Below, one piece after another: positions 54,173-64,000 of a stretch of 64,000 nucleotides of DNA. Below the pieces are notes generated by a model. The model did no database searches, was not told the origin of the DNA, and saw only the letters and a list, made by a program, of their open reading frames with translations. The stretch's first letter is position 1; the number at the start of each line of letters is the position of its first letter. The position numbers and the translations under genes are program-made. This stretch comes from Semisulcospira habei (lineage: Eukaryota > Mollusca > Gastropoda > Semisulcospiridae), in the NCBI GenBank assembly GCA_036245525.1, contig BTPG01000006.1, forward strand, positions 90,073,504-90,137,503. The letters are read 5' to 3'.

Positions 54173-54558
54173 CCCACCCGGGTCTGCCTTGGGGGACTTG
54201 GGTGGGGTTAGGTATTTTTTAGTTCCCAGGGTCACCCTGGTCAGCCCCACAGGGTGGGTTTTTCTCTATTCTGGGGCATGTGTTTCTGGCTACCCTTTGT
54301 CCATTCACCTGTATTTGCCTTTTTAAAACTCTCCCTACTGTCTGCACTGCCTGTAGCTCTTGATGTTGGATGTGTGTTGCTAAATGGTCTTAGCTTTATT
54401 TAGGCCCCATGTTGTAGGTTTATTTAACGTATTTGACCGGCTGGCGACATACATTCAATTTTCTGTTTAGTTTTTTTCACAAGCAGTGCAGGCACGTCCT
54501 GAGAAAGCCTTGTTGCTGTCGGGACGTTAAGCAATGTACAATCAATCAATCAATCAAT
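54173..54558 (+). mobile_element. SINE (AATC-tail family), complete reference copy
   Basis: 386 bp flanked by CCAAACATACTCAC at 54159-54172 and 54559-54572. The head is CCCACCCGGGTCTGCC. The conserved 3' part reads GCACGTCCTGAGAAAGCC and GTCGGGACGTTAAGC, and the tail is (AATC)n. I see no convincing tRNA A/B boxes, so the origin of the head is open. Confidence 0.9.
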
Positions 54559-54644
54559 CCAAACATACTCACACGTACAAACAAACACGCACATACACAC
54601 CACGCAAAACACACGCACAGTATATGGACAAGTAAGCAAATGAT

Positions 54645-54770
54645 CTTGGGCGAGTTGACTCTTGTCTTGGGCGACTTGACCCCTTGCTTTGCCGAGTCGA
54701 CTCGTATCTGGGGCGAGATGGCATATGGGCGAGTTGATCAACAACCCGCTAACGGGCGGCGATATAATTT
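54645..54770. repeat. Dispersed GAGTTGAC repeat (inverse of 8878-9080)
   Basis: It contains GGGCGAGTTGACTC, GGGCGACTTGACCCC and GGCATATGGGCGAGTTGATC. It matches the complement of the repeat near the CABIN1-like gene. Confidence 0.6.
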
Positions 54771-54964
54771 CCCTCTAAGCGGCAAAAGACTGTAATCCAA
54801 GGGTAGATCTGCTCTCATCCACAGTGGCGTAGGAGCTGGGATGGAAGAGGGTGGGGGTGAGGTGGCCTGTCTGCCCAACCACTCCAATGAAAATGGCACA
54901 CTAAAGGCGGCTTCAGTGCAGCACTGAGGTGCTTGGGGGAGATATCCCCTCAGGGCCGCGGCCG

Positions 54965-55303
54965 CCGGTGTGGCGGTCTCAGATAGGGCCAGTCTCAGAT
55001 AGGGTGATCGGTGTTGTGCGCATGCGCGGTAGGGTGATCGGAGTTGTGCGCATGCGCGGTAGCAGACGACTAAGAGCATAGCTCGAAAATTCATTTGTGT
55101 TGTATTGTTGAATAATTAAAAGTATCTTCGATAATAAGATTATAAATTTCTCTTGGCATACAAACAATACACACACAGTTACAATACTTAAAACTAACGT
55201 AAGATGAAGTACGTTTGCGAAGATGTATTCGGCAAGACAGTTAATAGCGCACAACACCGATCACCCTATCTGAGACTGGCCCCATCTGAGACCGCCACAC
55301 CGG
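54965..55303. mobile_element. Foldback element with 57-bp inverted repeats
   Basis: The left arm 54965-55021 (CCGGTGTGGCGGTCTCAGAT ... GGTGTTGTGCGC) is the near-perfect complement of 55247-55303. Next to the left arm a 30-bp segment (AGGGTGATCGGTGTTGTGCG…) is tandemly repeated at 55001-55030 and 55031-55060. The loop is AT-rich and non-coding. Target duplications were not identified. Confidence 0.75.
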
Positions 55304-55391
55304 CCGGCGGCCCTCCGTCTCGGCGGCCCAGGCCCGCCTCAGCCCACCCATGGAAATACTTGATTTTTTTCACTATCATTTTGCAGAAATC

Positions 55392-55575
55392 AGTGATACT
55401 GAAAACTGGCTTTCTCAGCCGGCCGGACTCAGGGACCAATCCACCCCCATCTTCTTCGCCCAAAAGTTTCATTCTCTGCTGTTATCCGCTGCTGTGCCCA
55501 GGTCTCTCCAGAGTCTGAGCAGTGCTGATCTTCTCTGGCCAGTGGATTTTCAAGATTCTTCTAAGATAACTGTTG
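55392..55575 (-). mobile_element. Old RTE-like LINE fragment
   Basis: It matches the minus strand of the RTE-like LINE (compare 33203-33360): CTGGCTTTCTCAG, CCCCCATCTTCTTCGCCCAA, GATCTTCTCTGGCCAGTGGA. It is more diverged than the other copies. Confidence 0.85.
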
Positions 55576-56383
55576 TATGAGCAGAATTTATTGATATCAC
55601 TGGTTATAAACCCAAAACATGATAAACTGATTATGTTGTAGACCTTCTCATTTCTAAATCAGTGTGTGAGTTCTTTTTTTAGAGAAAGCAACTCATCACC
55701 GGCCATGACCAGCTTCAGGACTGAATCAATCAGTTTTCGTCAAAGGGGGGGGGGGGGGTGTTCAACTTTTATTTTTTGTATTGCCAGGATCTAGTATATA
55801 TCAAAACCACAACCGAAACTGTTCACTGACGTTTTTGAAAGTTTCTAAGTGGTGTTAGTGTGACGCCCGTACGACACTGAAACACTGACAAGCGTTACAA
55901 CTCAATTTCAGTTTAATACACTTTTTTTTTTTTTTTAAAGCCGAGGTGCTGTAGTACCAAAGCCCCCCCCCCGTCCCCCCCTGGATCCGGCCCTGAGCTT
56001 CCTAAACTGAAGGCAAACCTTCACCGACTATGTATGTACAATCGTACGGGCTGGCTCGGTTCAGTTTCAGTACAGCGTGTAGTATTACTGACAAGATGCT
56101 GACCGCGGCCGCCTTTGCGTGTCGGGAGCGGTATTTGTCGCGATGATTTCTATAGGAAAAAGTTCAAGATGCTACACTGAGAGGCATCCGCCAAAACATT
56201 ATTTTTCATTCTGAATTATTGCGCCAGTCCCATGCAACCACTTTTTCTAAGTGCAGATGGACCGCAGCTAGCTGCTGTAAGCAGCAGCTCGGCAGCCACG
56301 AGGCTTGCGCAGAACGTGACATAATGAATTATTCATGAGGTCCAGAAGGAGGCTTTGGGATCTGTTCTGGAGGGTTGTGCACC
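55576..56383 (+). promoter_or_regulatory. Upstream region of the Pur-alpha gene
   Basis: The last 300 bp before the ATG are less AT-rich, contain GCGGCCGCC and repeated CAGCAGC/GCAGC motifs, and have no clear TATA box. A half-palindrome (GCGTGTCGGGAGCGGTATTTG, 56115-56135) is related to the MITE at 58469. G and C runs occur at 55745 and 55964. The promoter assignment is positional only. Confidence 0.4.
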
Positions 56384-56432
56384 ATGTCGGATCGAGAGAG
56401 TGGTGACGAGCAGCAACAGCCGCAGGCTCAAG
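56384..56432 (+). CDS. PURA: Pur-alpha (PURA-type) exon 1, start of CDS
   Basis: The ATG at 56384 (GCACCATGTCG, good initiation context) encodes MSDRESGDEQQQPQAQ plus the first base of a Gly codon. The start MSD..SGDE resembles the short N-terminus of insect Pur-alpha. To join exon 2 in frame, one base must be left over. The only fitting nearby donor is the GC-type CAAG|GCAAGG at 56432/56433; the adjacent GT (GCA|GTATTT) would put exon 2 out of frame. Vertebrate PURA has an intronless CDS, so an intron here is a lineage difference. Confidence 0.75.
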
Positions 56433-58468
56433 GCAAGGCAGTATTTGTGTTAAATACGTTGTTTATAATGTCGAAAGGTGTATGCATGTGTTGTTTGTAT
56501 ATGAAATGCCCTGTAGCTGTGCAGTGGTGTTTGTAAACAGGCCTTGTTTCGCTCCTCTAATGACCGGGTCAGAGTTTCCTTGAAAATTCAGGAACCTGCG
56601 TCATCGGGGGCCGTAAGAGGAATTCTAGGTAGAATGTGTGCCGTTTTATGACCGCTACATGGTTCTTCATACTTTTGATTACGTTAGGGAGCATGGAAAG
56701 TGAAAATGCGTAGGATTTGTTGAGCACCACTGGTCAGCAAAAATTCAACATGGCGTTGCATCCATCAATTGCGAACTCTACCACTGCCTAATTATCACAA
56801 ACTCACAACCACCTGATCGTTTTGATGGCATCGTTCCATACGTATTCTGCGGTGAAAACTGACACATATTAATGTTTTGTACACCCGCGCGCTATCTTCA
56901 GCTTCGATACCGCAGCTGAGATCGAACGGTAGGAAGTGCAAGCTGTCATTTTTTTAATGTTTTTTTTGTAGGTCAGGTTTGTTTTGGTGTAATCCTCTTC
57001 GAGCACTGGTGGTTCCCCTTGCCAAGGTCACACAGCGTGGACTAGTGAGGCCACAGGGGCTAGAGACACATTTGTCTGTGTCAAAAGACAATTGCAGATG
57101 AAATTGTTGGTAGCTGAATCAGACAGGCAACCATTTTTGTGCCGCAAATGACGAACGGAGGCGTTTTCGAGTGGGAGTGGCAGCAGGAAATCTCAAGGCC
57201 ACGCAGGTGTTCATGAGGTCGGGAGGAATGAATGGGATTTACTCACTTTCATCTTTGGCATATCGATAGGTGACCGTATAAACACAGTGACTAGAGAGAA
57301 AGGCGAGTAAATGTCTTTTCACAACAACATACAATGCATGAAATACAATGAAGAGATATATCTGACATTGAAAATGCTTGAGTAAGAACCATAATGAGGT
57401 GCAATGTCATGGATGGGGACTGTACCTGTTGTGGAAAATCGTTTGGTGACAAGGATTGGACAGTGCCAGTAGGCGTGGGTCAAACATTGGGATAGACTTG
57501 GGTTATGGTCACTTGCAAGTTAAAATACTTGGTAGAACTTCAAAGGACTGGAAAATATTGTGCAGGTTGTGAAGAGGTACTTTCTTTTAATTTGTGTACA
57601 TGGCCTCAGCAAAAATTACTTCTGCAAGTTTATAGGATGTGAGAAAATAGATTATTTCTGTGATGTTTTTACCTGCGTTTGGGTGTTGCATTACATAGTG
57701 GTCAGTGAGCTGACATGAGCGTTTCATGTGATGCAAGTGTGTGTACTACTGCTAGTATTACTATTAGTAGTAGTACCTGCCAGCATGAATTTGTGTTGTT
57801 TTCAGGTTACAAACAGTTTGTGCATAATTTATGCATGAAAAGTCTGTCATGTTCTTTGTGCTGGTTGGCATTTTCTGATTTTTGTGAGACATGAGAGTTT
57901 GTGTGGGTTAAGTGAAAATTTGTGATTGCTTGCTATATTTGTAATTTTTATGTGAACCTTTGTGTAATAAACAGTATACTTTAAATAGTATTGCATTTTT
58001 TACCACAATGTGCCGTTTGGGAGTTCTCTGAAGACTGCATCATCACATTTGAGGAGACGGATAGTCCGTGATAGTTTATGGGGTGGTGCTGGAATAGCAT
58101 GGGGCCTGCTGGCACCAAGCCTTTTTTGTATCACCTTTGTAAATCTATGTACACATTATGTTGTAATGTGTCAGAGCTGAATGGGTTAATTATCTCTTCA
58201 TAGATCAAAGTAATAGGTGGCTTTATTGGTGATTCACGGAAAGTGTGGTTCATGGAAAGTGCATCTATTGACCTTTAACTTCAGTCTTGCACAGGAAATG
58301 TCAACTTTGCCACTGGTGCTTTGCATGATGACCTTTTGTTAGTCTTAACTCACTTGATGTCAGTGAGGTCTAGGTCATACTTCATTTGCCAATTGGAATT
58401 TGCTGTACAGTGTTATGTTACAGTACTGTTTCAAATTCAAGTAAAGTACTGGTACTAAAGGAACAATT

Positions 58469-58553
58469 TTAACCCTTCGCATGTCGGTAGCGGTTTTTGT
58501 CGTGATGATTTTTGTAGGAATCATCACGACAAAAATCACTACCGATGCGCATA
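58469..58553. mobile_element. Palindromic TTAACCC element
   Basis: It starts TTAACCCTTCGCATGTCGG; the arms GTCGGTAGCGGTTTTTGTCG and complement give a stem of about 30 bp around TTTGTAGG. It is related to the elements at 6902 and 56115. The right TTAA is not preserved. Confidence 0.65.
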
Positions 58554-60320
58554 GACTGATAGAGCTAAACTAGTAATACTAATAGTGGTAACACTTTTAT
58601 TGACGACTGTTAACAACTTTGAGAACAGTGGTTTGATGGTTGAAATGTAAAAAATTACTGGGTTTGTAGTTGTGGCAAATTTGGTGTGGAGTAGGCCCTT
58701 GGGAAGTTCTTTAGTTTTACCTGTAGATCTTTGTTGAGATTAATAAAAATTACTCTGTTTATAGTTGTGGCAAATTTGGTTTAGAGTAGGCCATTGGATA
58801 GTTCATTGGTTTTTACTTCTAGATCTTTGCAGATTTGTTAAATTTGTTTGGGGGTGTTGGGGTAAAATTGTAAAAGTATCCGAAGTAAAGACAATTTTGA
58901 CAACAGCTACAGAAGGATTTTTTTGTTAATTTTACACACACACATTGACGATGGCTAAATGAGGCATGAAGGTAGAGGTTGAGAAGTTTGTAACATTCAT
59001 TAGGTGTAGAGCAAAACATGTCCTTGAATTGAAAGAACTGTGATGAACTCTGAGTGACTTGTCATGGGCATCAGCACAGCAAAACAAGCTGTTGAGATGT
59101 TGCAGATCCTAATTTTTCATGGACAGTGTGGCAGAAACCAAGAAATATTGCTTGTTGACATGCAATGGTAATTTGAGTTTAGGCGCACAGCTGCGCTTTT
59201 ACGACTTCAATAATGACTTCTTTTGTCTTGTTTAATTTAAATGTCGAGCCTTGAATTTTTCATGCTGTTTACTGTTTGTCTGCTAGGTGAATTAGACGAA
59301 TACACTCTGTTGCGCGTATTTGCATGATCTGCTTAATTTGTTTTATTATCATTGCTTAGTCTGTATTGTTTTGATTGATCAATTGAACAAAAAATATATG
59401 ATTGAGTGCCAAAAGGTGGTCACACATTGAGGACAGACACAGTACAAAGCAAAGTTATGAATAGGAACTAGTGTCGTGGTGAATTGAATTCTACTTGATG
59501 TGAAAAATAAATCTACTGAAGAAAAAGATAGGTACTGCAGTGTTTTTTTAAAAAATTGGCAAAAGAACGCCTAAGTATGTCGGGTGTCGGACATCAAACC
59601 TTACACAAAAACCATGCTGTTTTCCTAAGAATAGTAAGAATTCCCTCACAATAAAACCTTTTTCTGTGCATATTAGAAAGGGAGATCTCCTTAGAGATAA
59701 TCTGTCTTAATTCAGTAAAATTGTGTTGTACATTGTTAATCAGTGATATCATTTTGATGTACAGTAAAGGCCCGGTGTCTGACACCAAGCAAAGTTTAAA
59801 CTTTTTCTCCTATTGTCAATATGTTGCCAAAGGCAAATGACAAGACACACACAAGTACATGCACACAATAAAAAAAACGACACCAGTTATAACATTTAAA
59901 ATTAACTGTATTAACAAAAGAATAATAGCAGCAAAGAGTTTTCAGTGTCGGACATCAGCCTTACACAAAGTAATCAGACTCTGCATTTTGAGGCAGGATG
60001 TCTTGTGCCACTTTATACAAATGAAAAATGCATTTTTCTTTGATACAACAAAATCAGAAAGCTCCCCCCCCCCCCCCCCTGCCCCGCCCCTCCCCTTTGT
60101 ATGACAAATAAATCTTTGTGTCAGATACCAGCCTGACTGAAAATCAACATTCGGTAAGGAACGATTTTCGTTGCCCTACATTACTACATAACTTCTCTCG
60201 GCCTAAAGCGAACAATACACACTCGATCATTTCCTTTCGTTCTCGTCAGGTAAATGCATTCACCAAAGGAAAAATCATAGTTTAAGACTTCAACATGCGA
60301 CAAACTGGTGTTGAACTTCA

Positions 60321-60820
60321 NNNNNNNNNNNNNNNNNNNNNNNNNNNNNNNNNNNNNNNNNNNNNNNNNNNNNNNNNNNNNNNNNNNNNNNNNNNNNNNN
60401 NNNNNNNNNNNNNNNNNNNNNNNNNNNNNNNNNNNNNNNNNNNNNNNNNNNNNNNNNNNNNNNNNNNNNNNNNNNNNNNNNNNNNNNNNNNNNNNNNNNN
60501 NNNNNNNNNNNNNNNNNNNNNNNNNNNNNNNNNNNNNNNNNNNNNNNNNNNNNNNNNNNNNNNNNNNNNNNNNNNNNNNNNNNNNNNNNNNNNNNNNNNN
60601 NNNNNNNNNNNNNNNNNNNNNNNNNNNNNNNNNNNNNNNNNNNNNNNNNNNNNNNNNNNNNNNNNNNNNNNNNNNNNNNNNNNNNNNNNNNNNNNNNNNN
60701 NNNNNNNNNNNNNNNNNNNNNNNNNNNNNNNNNNNNNNNNNNNNNNNNNNNNNNNNNNNNNNNNNNNNNNNNNNNNNNNNNNNNNNNNNNNNNNNNNNNN
60801 NNNNNNNNNNNNNNNNNNNN
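60321..60820. other. Assembly gap (500 N)
   Basis: Exactly 500 N, a conventional placeholder, so the true size is unknown. It lies within Pur-alpha intron 1. Confidence 0.99.
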
Positions 60821-61335
60821 GCCTCGCTCAACACACAAGGTAGAAAAGACCGGTTAATGTTTGGCAAACGACACAGCGCTGCCCTAGGTGACAGGCAGTG
60901 CGCGCGCACAGTCAGTGGCGGGGCGTGAACAAACCGTGTCGCGCGTTTAGTACTAAGGGAAGTAATTACTGCTGTGTGTGTATAAGTGTGTGTTGTTAGC
61001 TCCCTGTAAGTGAGCGCGTATGTGACAGCGCCCCCGATCGTCTATCTGAAATACCCGTAATTGGCTAAGTAATCAATAAAATACGCGTTGCAAAATGAAC
61101 ACACTTGCATAACCGATGGATTAATTAGCTCAGGTGTTAATTTTGCTTTAGTCATAAATGTCATTGATTTTGGAAACCTTTATTTTACCAAAAAAAAAAG
61201 GAGAAAACCAAGAAAATTGGGCGGAGGAAAGGCGTGGAAGTTTGTGGTCTCAAAATCCCGGAAATTTGGGATAGATATAAATTGTCGAAAAACACCCACA
61301 ACTCCCCTCTCTATCTTCAGGTAGGTGTCAGTTAC

Positions 61336-61383
61336 TTCCAGTGTTGCACGATACGGTTTGGCAGTGTCCTTTTTTGATGCCAT
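61336..61383 (-). other. Possible short minus-strand exon in the Pur-alpha intron
   Basis: On the minus strand, GAAACAATGGCATC opens MASKKDTAKPYRATLE followed by GTAACT, a good donor. The frame also stays open to 61180. I do not recognise the protein, and a chance ORF is quite likely. Confidence 0.15.
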
Positions 61384-62159
61384 TGTTTCAGTGCATTTTC
61401 CACACGTTTTCGGATCGTACGTTAAAAATATTGCCAGCTGCTGTATACTTATAGTATGTATTTCTCCAAGCTTTTATCACACACACCACAGCCACACCAA
61501 CACTTTTTTTTTTTTTTTTAATAGTTTATTGTAAAGGAAAAGTGTTGCCCCTGTCACATCCATTTTTTGGCACTCAATCATATTGGGCTTTTTAGGCTGC
61601 TTTTTTTTTTTTCTCTCGTGTATTTCTTGTCATAACGAACGAGTGCATACTCAGTACAGTCCATCAGGCTTGTTGAAATAATGCAGTAATTTCTTCACAG
61701 ACTTGGCGTGAGATGGTACTCTGCCGCTTGTAGTTTTGTGTCTTGTTTTAGCACAAGTCACTGAAAGTTGACTGATCCAGTGTCTCATGATGTCTTAGGC
61801 CTAGAATTGGTGGAATTCACAATATAGCTGTTTTTATGTTTTCCTCCTCACTTTAGCACGACTTGTGTAGAATTTTCATGGGTGGCCAAATGTTAAGGAA
61901 TCTTATGGCACCAAGCTCTTCTCACTCCTCCCATGAACTATCACGGTCAGTCGAAACTGACTCTCCAGCAAGAAAAGCGTCGAGTCGAATTGACTTGATG
62001 CTTGTCTTGTTGGAGATCTCGAGTGTCGGTTTTGAATGGGTTGTCTGTGATTGAACTCGGCACGTGTGGTAAAGTTCTTTTTATGCTACAGTACATCCTG
62101 CTTCATTTTTGGCTCATGTGCGGTAGCAAAAATGAATCGATGTAATGGGCGTCTGGCAT

Positions 62160-63600
62160 CCGTCATCCGTGGTAGACTTTAACTTGGTATTTTCTCGGAG
62201 ACTATTCCAGACTCAGACTTCAAACTTGGCCCAAGGTTACTTTATGGTGAAACCTTTCTAAACATACCATTTTCAGTGGCCTCTCTCAAAGGTCAAGGTC
62301 ACGGGGTCCAAAAAGGGGTAAACAATGGCCATATTTTGACACAAGTTGCTTCTCCTCAAATGTGATTTTCAACTTCAAACTTGGTACAGAGATGCCTGAT
62401 GGTAAGACCTTTCTATGCATACTAATTTGGATGACCTTGGAAGGTTCACGGGTCACAGGAGGTCGGCAAATGTATGAAAATTGCCAGTTTGAAAAAAAAA
62501 TTGTTTGAAAAGTTCAACGTTTTTGGTTTTAAGTAAGATTTGGCTTAAATGTAGCTGTTGATAAGACCTTTCTATGCATTCTAATTTACTGGTCCCCTGG
62601 CAAAGGTCAAGGGTCATGGGGGGGTCCAGGAAGGGGTCAAAAATAGCCATATTATGACAATTTTTTTTTTCTCAAATTCTATTTCAAACCAAAAATTTGG
62701 TATAATGATAACTGATGATAAGGCCTTACTATGCATACTAATTTGGACCACCCCTCAGAAAGGTCAAGGTTCACAGAAGGTTGGCAAGTGTGTAAAAAAT
62801 GTTTTTGATAGAATTGTACTTCTATCAAAGTTTTTGTAAACATTTCAATAAAATGTGGAATAGAGGTAGCTGATGATAACACCTTTCTGTGCATACTATT
62901 TGTGACCCTCTCTCACGAAACCAGTCTTAACTCGCAGTGAGCCGATCAGCGCTACATGCAGTAATATGTGGTGGGGGTCAATCTGGGTCATTTTCACTTT
63001 TTTGCAGAAATGTATTCTACATACACCAAAGTATCGTATGGTTAAAATCTTTATCATGAAAAATGCCATTAAATAGGTTAAAAATGATTTTAAAAGTCTG
63101 CGCTTGGCCCCAATTATGCTGCACACAGAAACTTCACAGGCTGTTTTTGCAAAATGGCCACCGGAGGCTTTAACAACTTTAAACACTAATAACTTCTACA
63201 ATTTTTGCACTACAGCATACAGTCATATATCAAAATTAATCAGCAAACTCTGTAGTTTTCAGAAATGTAATATGTCAAAACATCCCAAATGCGAGTTAAC
63301 TGTTAAGACTGATTTTGTGAGAGAGGGTCACATTTTAGTCAACCCCTCACAGAGGTCAAGGGTCACAGAGGGTCGATAAGTTTGTGAAAAATGCGTATAT
63401 TTTGAGAAAACTCAAATGTCGCTGGTACAAAAGCCAACCCTTTGGCTTATGTTTGAATACTTTCTCATTTCAGTGACCTGTTGGAAAGGTCAAGGTCACA
63501 AAGGCACACTTATGTGGATTGGTCACACTCTTGAGCCATAAGGGATTTGCCTGTTTTTAAAAATTTGATAGCATGGTCATTAAAGTATTACTTTGGTTGT
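62160..63600 (+). repeat. Diverged tandem intronic repeat with AAGGTCAAGGTCA motifs
   Basis: Successive blocks carry ACCTTTCTATGCATACTAATTT, AAGGTCAAGG(G)TCA and a GGGTCACAGAGG-like motif, at about 130-190-bp intervals. Related single blocks lie before exon 2 of both recombinase genes (11680-11890; 18620-18800). The array is interrupted by the TIR element at 62902-63331. Confidence 0.65.
62902..63331. mobile_element. 430-bp TIR element, ATTT target duplication
   Basis: Inverted ends GTGACCCTCTCTCACGAAAC and TTTTGTGAGAGAGGGTCAC, flanked by ATTT at 62898-62901 and 63332-63335. It is a copy of the element at 14569-14994 in opposite orientation, which shows the family is dispersed. No transposase. 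Confidence 0.9.
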
Positions 63601-63610
63601 ACAGGTTCAG

Positions 63611-63711
63611 GGGAGCAGGAGTTGGCCACACGCACACTGCACATACAGTCAAAGCGATTCTACCTCGATGTCAAGCAGAATCGCCGTGGCCGCTTCATCA
63701 AAGTGGCAGAG
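63611..63711 (+). CDS. PURA: Pur-alpha (PURA-type) exon 2, first PUR repeat
   Basis: It encodes [20 protein letters not shown] and then [13 protein letters not shown], the first half of PUR repeat I, the beta-sheet fold that binds purine-rich GGN single-stranded DNA and RNA. The [10 protein letters not shown] and RGRFIKVAE motifs are diagnostic. Known roles of the family are transcription and replication control and mRNA transport in neurons. The acceptor is TTCAG at 63610, with an alternative ACAG at 63604. The donor GAG|GTTAGT leaves phase 0. The remaining PUR repeats II and III lie beyond the window. Confidence 0.93.
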
Positions 63712-64000
63712 GTTAGTATTGTAACTGTCTGAACCTTACTATAATTCTCTGCCAAGAAAATCTTAACACCATCCAACAGCAAGAAGTATAGATCCTCGTG
63801 AGCCCCCGCAGTTGCCCGGGGGCTCATGAGGATCTATGCCTCTTGCTGAATCAACTCTGCGTCCATGCTCATTCGAGGGCTAGCAGTCTTTGACTTTGAA
63901 TTTACGATTTTCAAAAGCACAGTCTGCGTCCACTTCCACTGAACAGTAGAAATGACCAAATTTTGCAGTTCTCTGAAGATTGTGTACATGTATTACGCTA
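63712..64000 (+). other. Start of Pur-alpha intron 2, with palindrome
   Basis: It begins GTTAGT. A 72-bp palindrome at 63777-63848 lies 66 bp inside the intron. No further exon is seen before the window ends. Confidence 0.8.
63777..63848. repeat. 72-bp palindrome
   Basis: The arms CAGCAAGAAGTATAGATCCT and AGGATCTATGCCTCTTGCTG frame an inner GAGCCCCCG/CGGGGGCTC stem. It would fold into a tight hairpin and is likely a foldback MITE. Confidence 0.8.

Larger units (their letters stand above)
56433..63610 (+). other. Pur-alpha intron 1 (about 7.2 kb)
   Basis: Non-coding, AT-rich, with a weak relic of the TTAA palindrome family at about 58060-58195, a palindrome at 58469, an assembly gap, a TIR element at 62902 and diverged intronic repeats at 62160-63600. 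I see no further exon of the host gene between the two coding exons. Tandem acceptors ACAG (63604) and TTCAG (63610) would differ by two residues (Gly-Ser). Confidence 0.7.

Noticed and set aside
56433..56460. GT donor at GCA|GTATTT for Pur-alpha exon 1
   Set aside because: It would leave phase 0, but exon 2 needs phase 1 at either acceptor; the GC donor a few bases earlier fits.
60184..60928. Open frames of about 200 residues across the N run
   Set aside because: They are open only because the 500-base gap contains no stop codons; only short flanking residues are real.

Overview
The window is repeat-rich animal DNA. It holds spliced host genes, many non-LTR retrotransposons, one retrovirus-like LTR element, DNA-transposon remnants, SINEs, long microsatellites and a 500-base assembly gap. 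The overall style suggests a mollusc, probably a marine gastropod: a CABIN1-like gene, a Pur-alpha gene whose short N-terminus resembles the insect protein, and introns full of AAGGTCAAGGTCA-type repeats. No marker fixes the species.

Host genes. Three exons of a calcineurin-binding CABIN1-like gene lie on the minus strand at 6988-8402; the rest of the gene runs out of the window to the left. The Pur-alpha gene starts at 56384 on the plus strand. Its second coding exon is at 63611-63711, after a 7.2 kb intron that appears to use a GC-AG donor. About 48 kb of mobile DNA separates the two genes.

Tandem units. From 9171 to 27470 there are two head-to-tail copies of a unit of about 7.6 kb, bounded by (GT)n. 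Each copy carries a spliced gene for a tyrosine-recombinase-like protein with zinc fingers, an R...R..H..Y catalytic domain and a C-terminal SANT/Myb-like domain. Both copies are broken, at different places. The units are also studded with long palindromic elements flanked by TTAA (piggyBac-type MITEs). Unit 2 carries two later LINE insertions. Because the units are paralogues, each provides empty sites that date and delimit insertions in the other.

Retroelements. An RTE-like LINE of about 3.2 kb, with a TAAG-repeat tail, occurs in at least six copies (2579, 18807, 27579, 31092, 32984, 55392). A CR1-like LINE and at least three other LINE 3' ends are present. A 9.5 kb Ty3/gypsy-type element (37179-46634) has nearly identical LTRs, gag, pol and a degraded env-like region; it is young but has several breaks. 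Two solo-LTR-like elements (47339, 52667) are paralogous, and one contains a SINE. Two SINE families have clear target-site duplications.

The left end (1-6900) contains two diverged copies of one long repeat; the second was opened up by later insertions, including a 1154-bp TIR element. The Pur-alpha intron holds palindromes, a TIR element also seen in unit 1, and the assembly gap.
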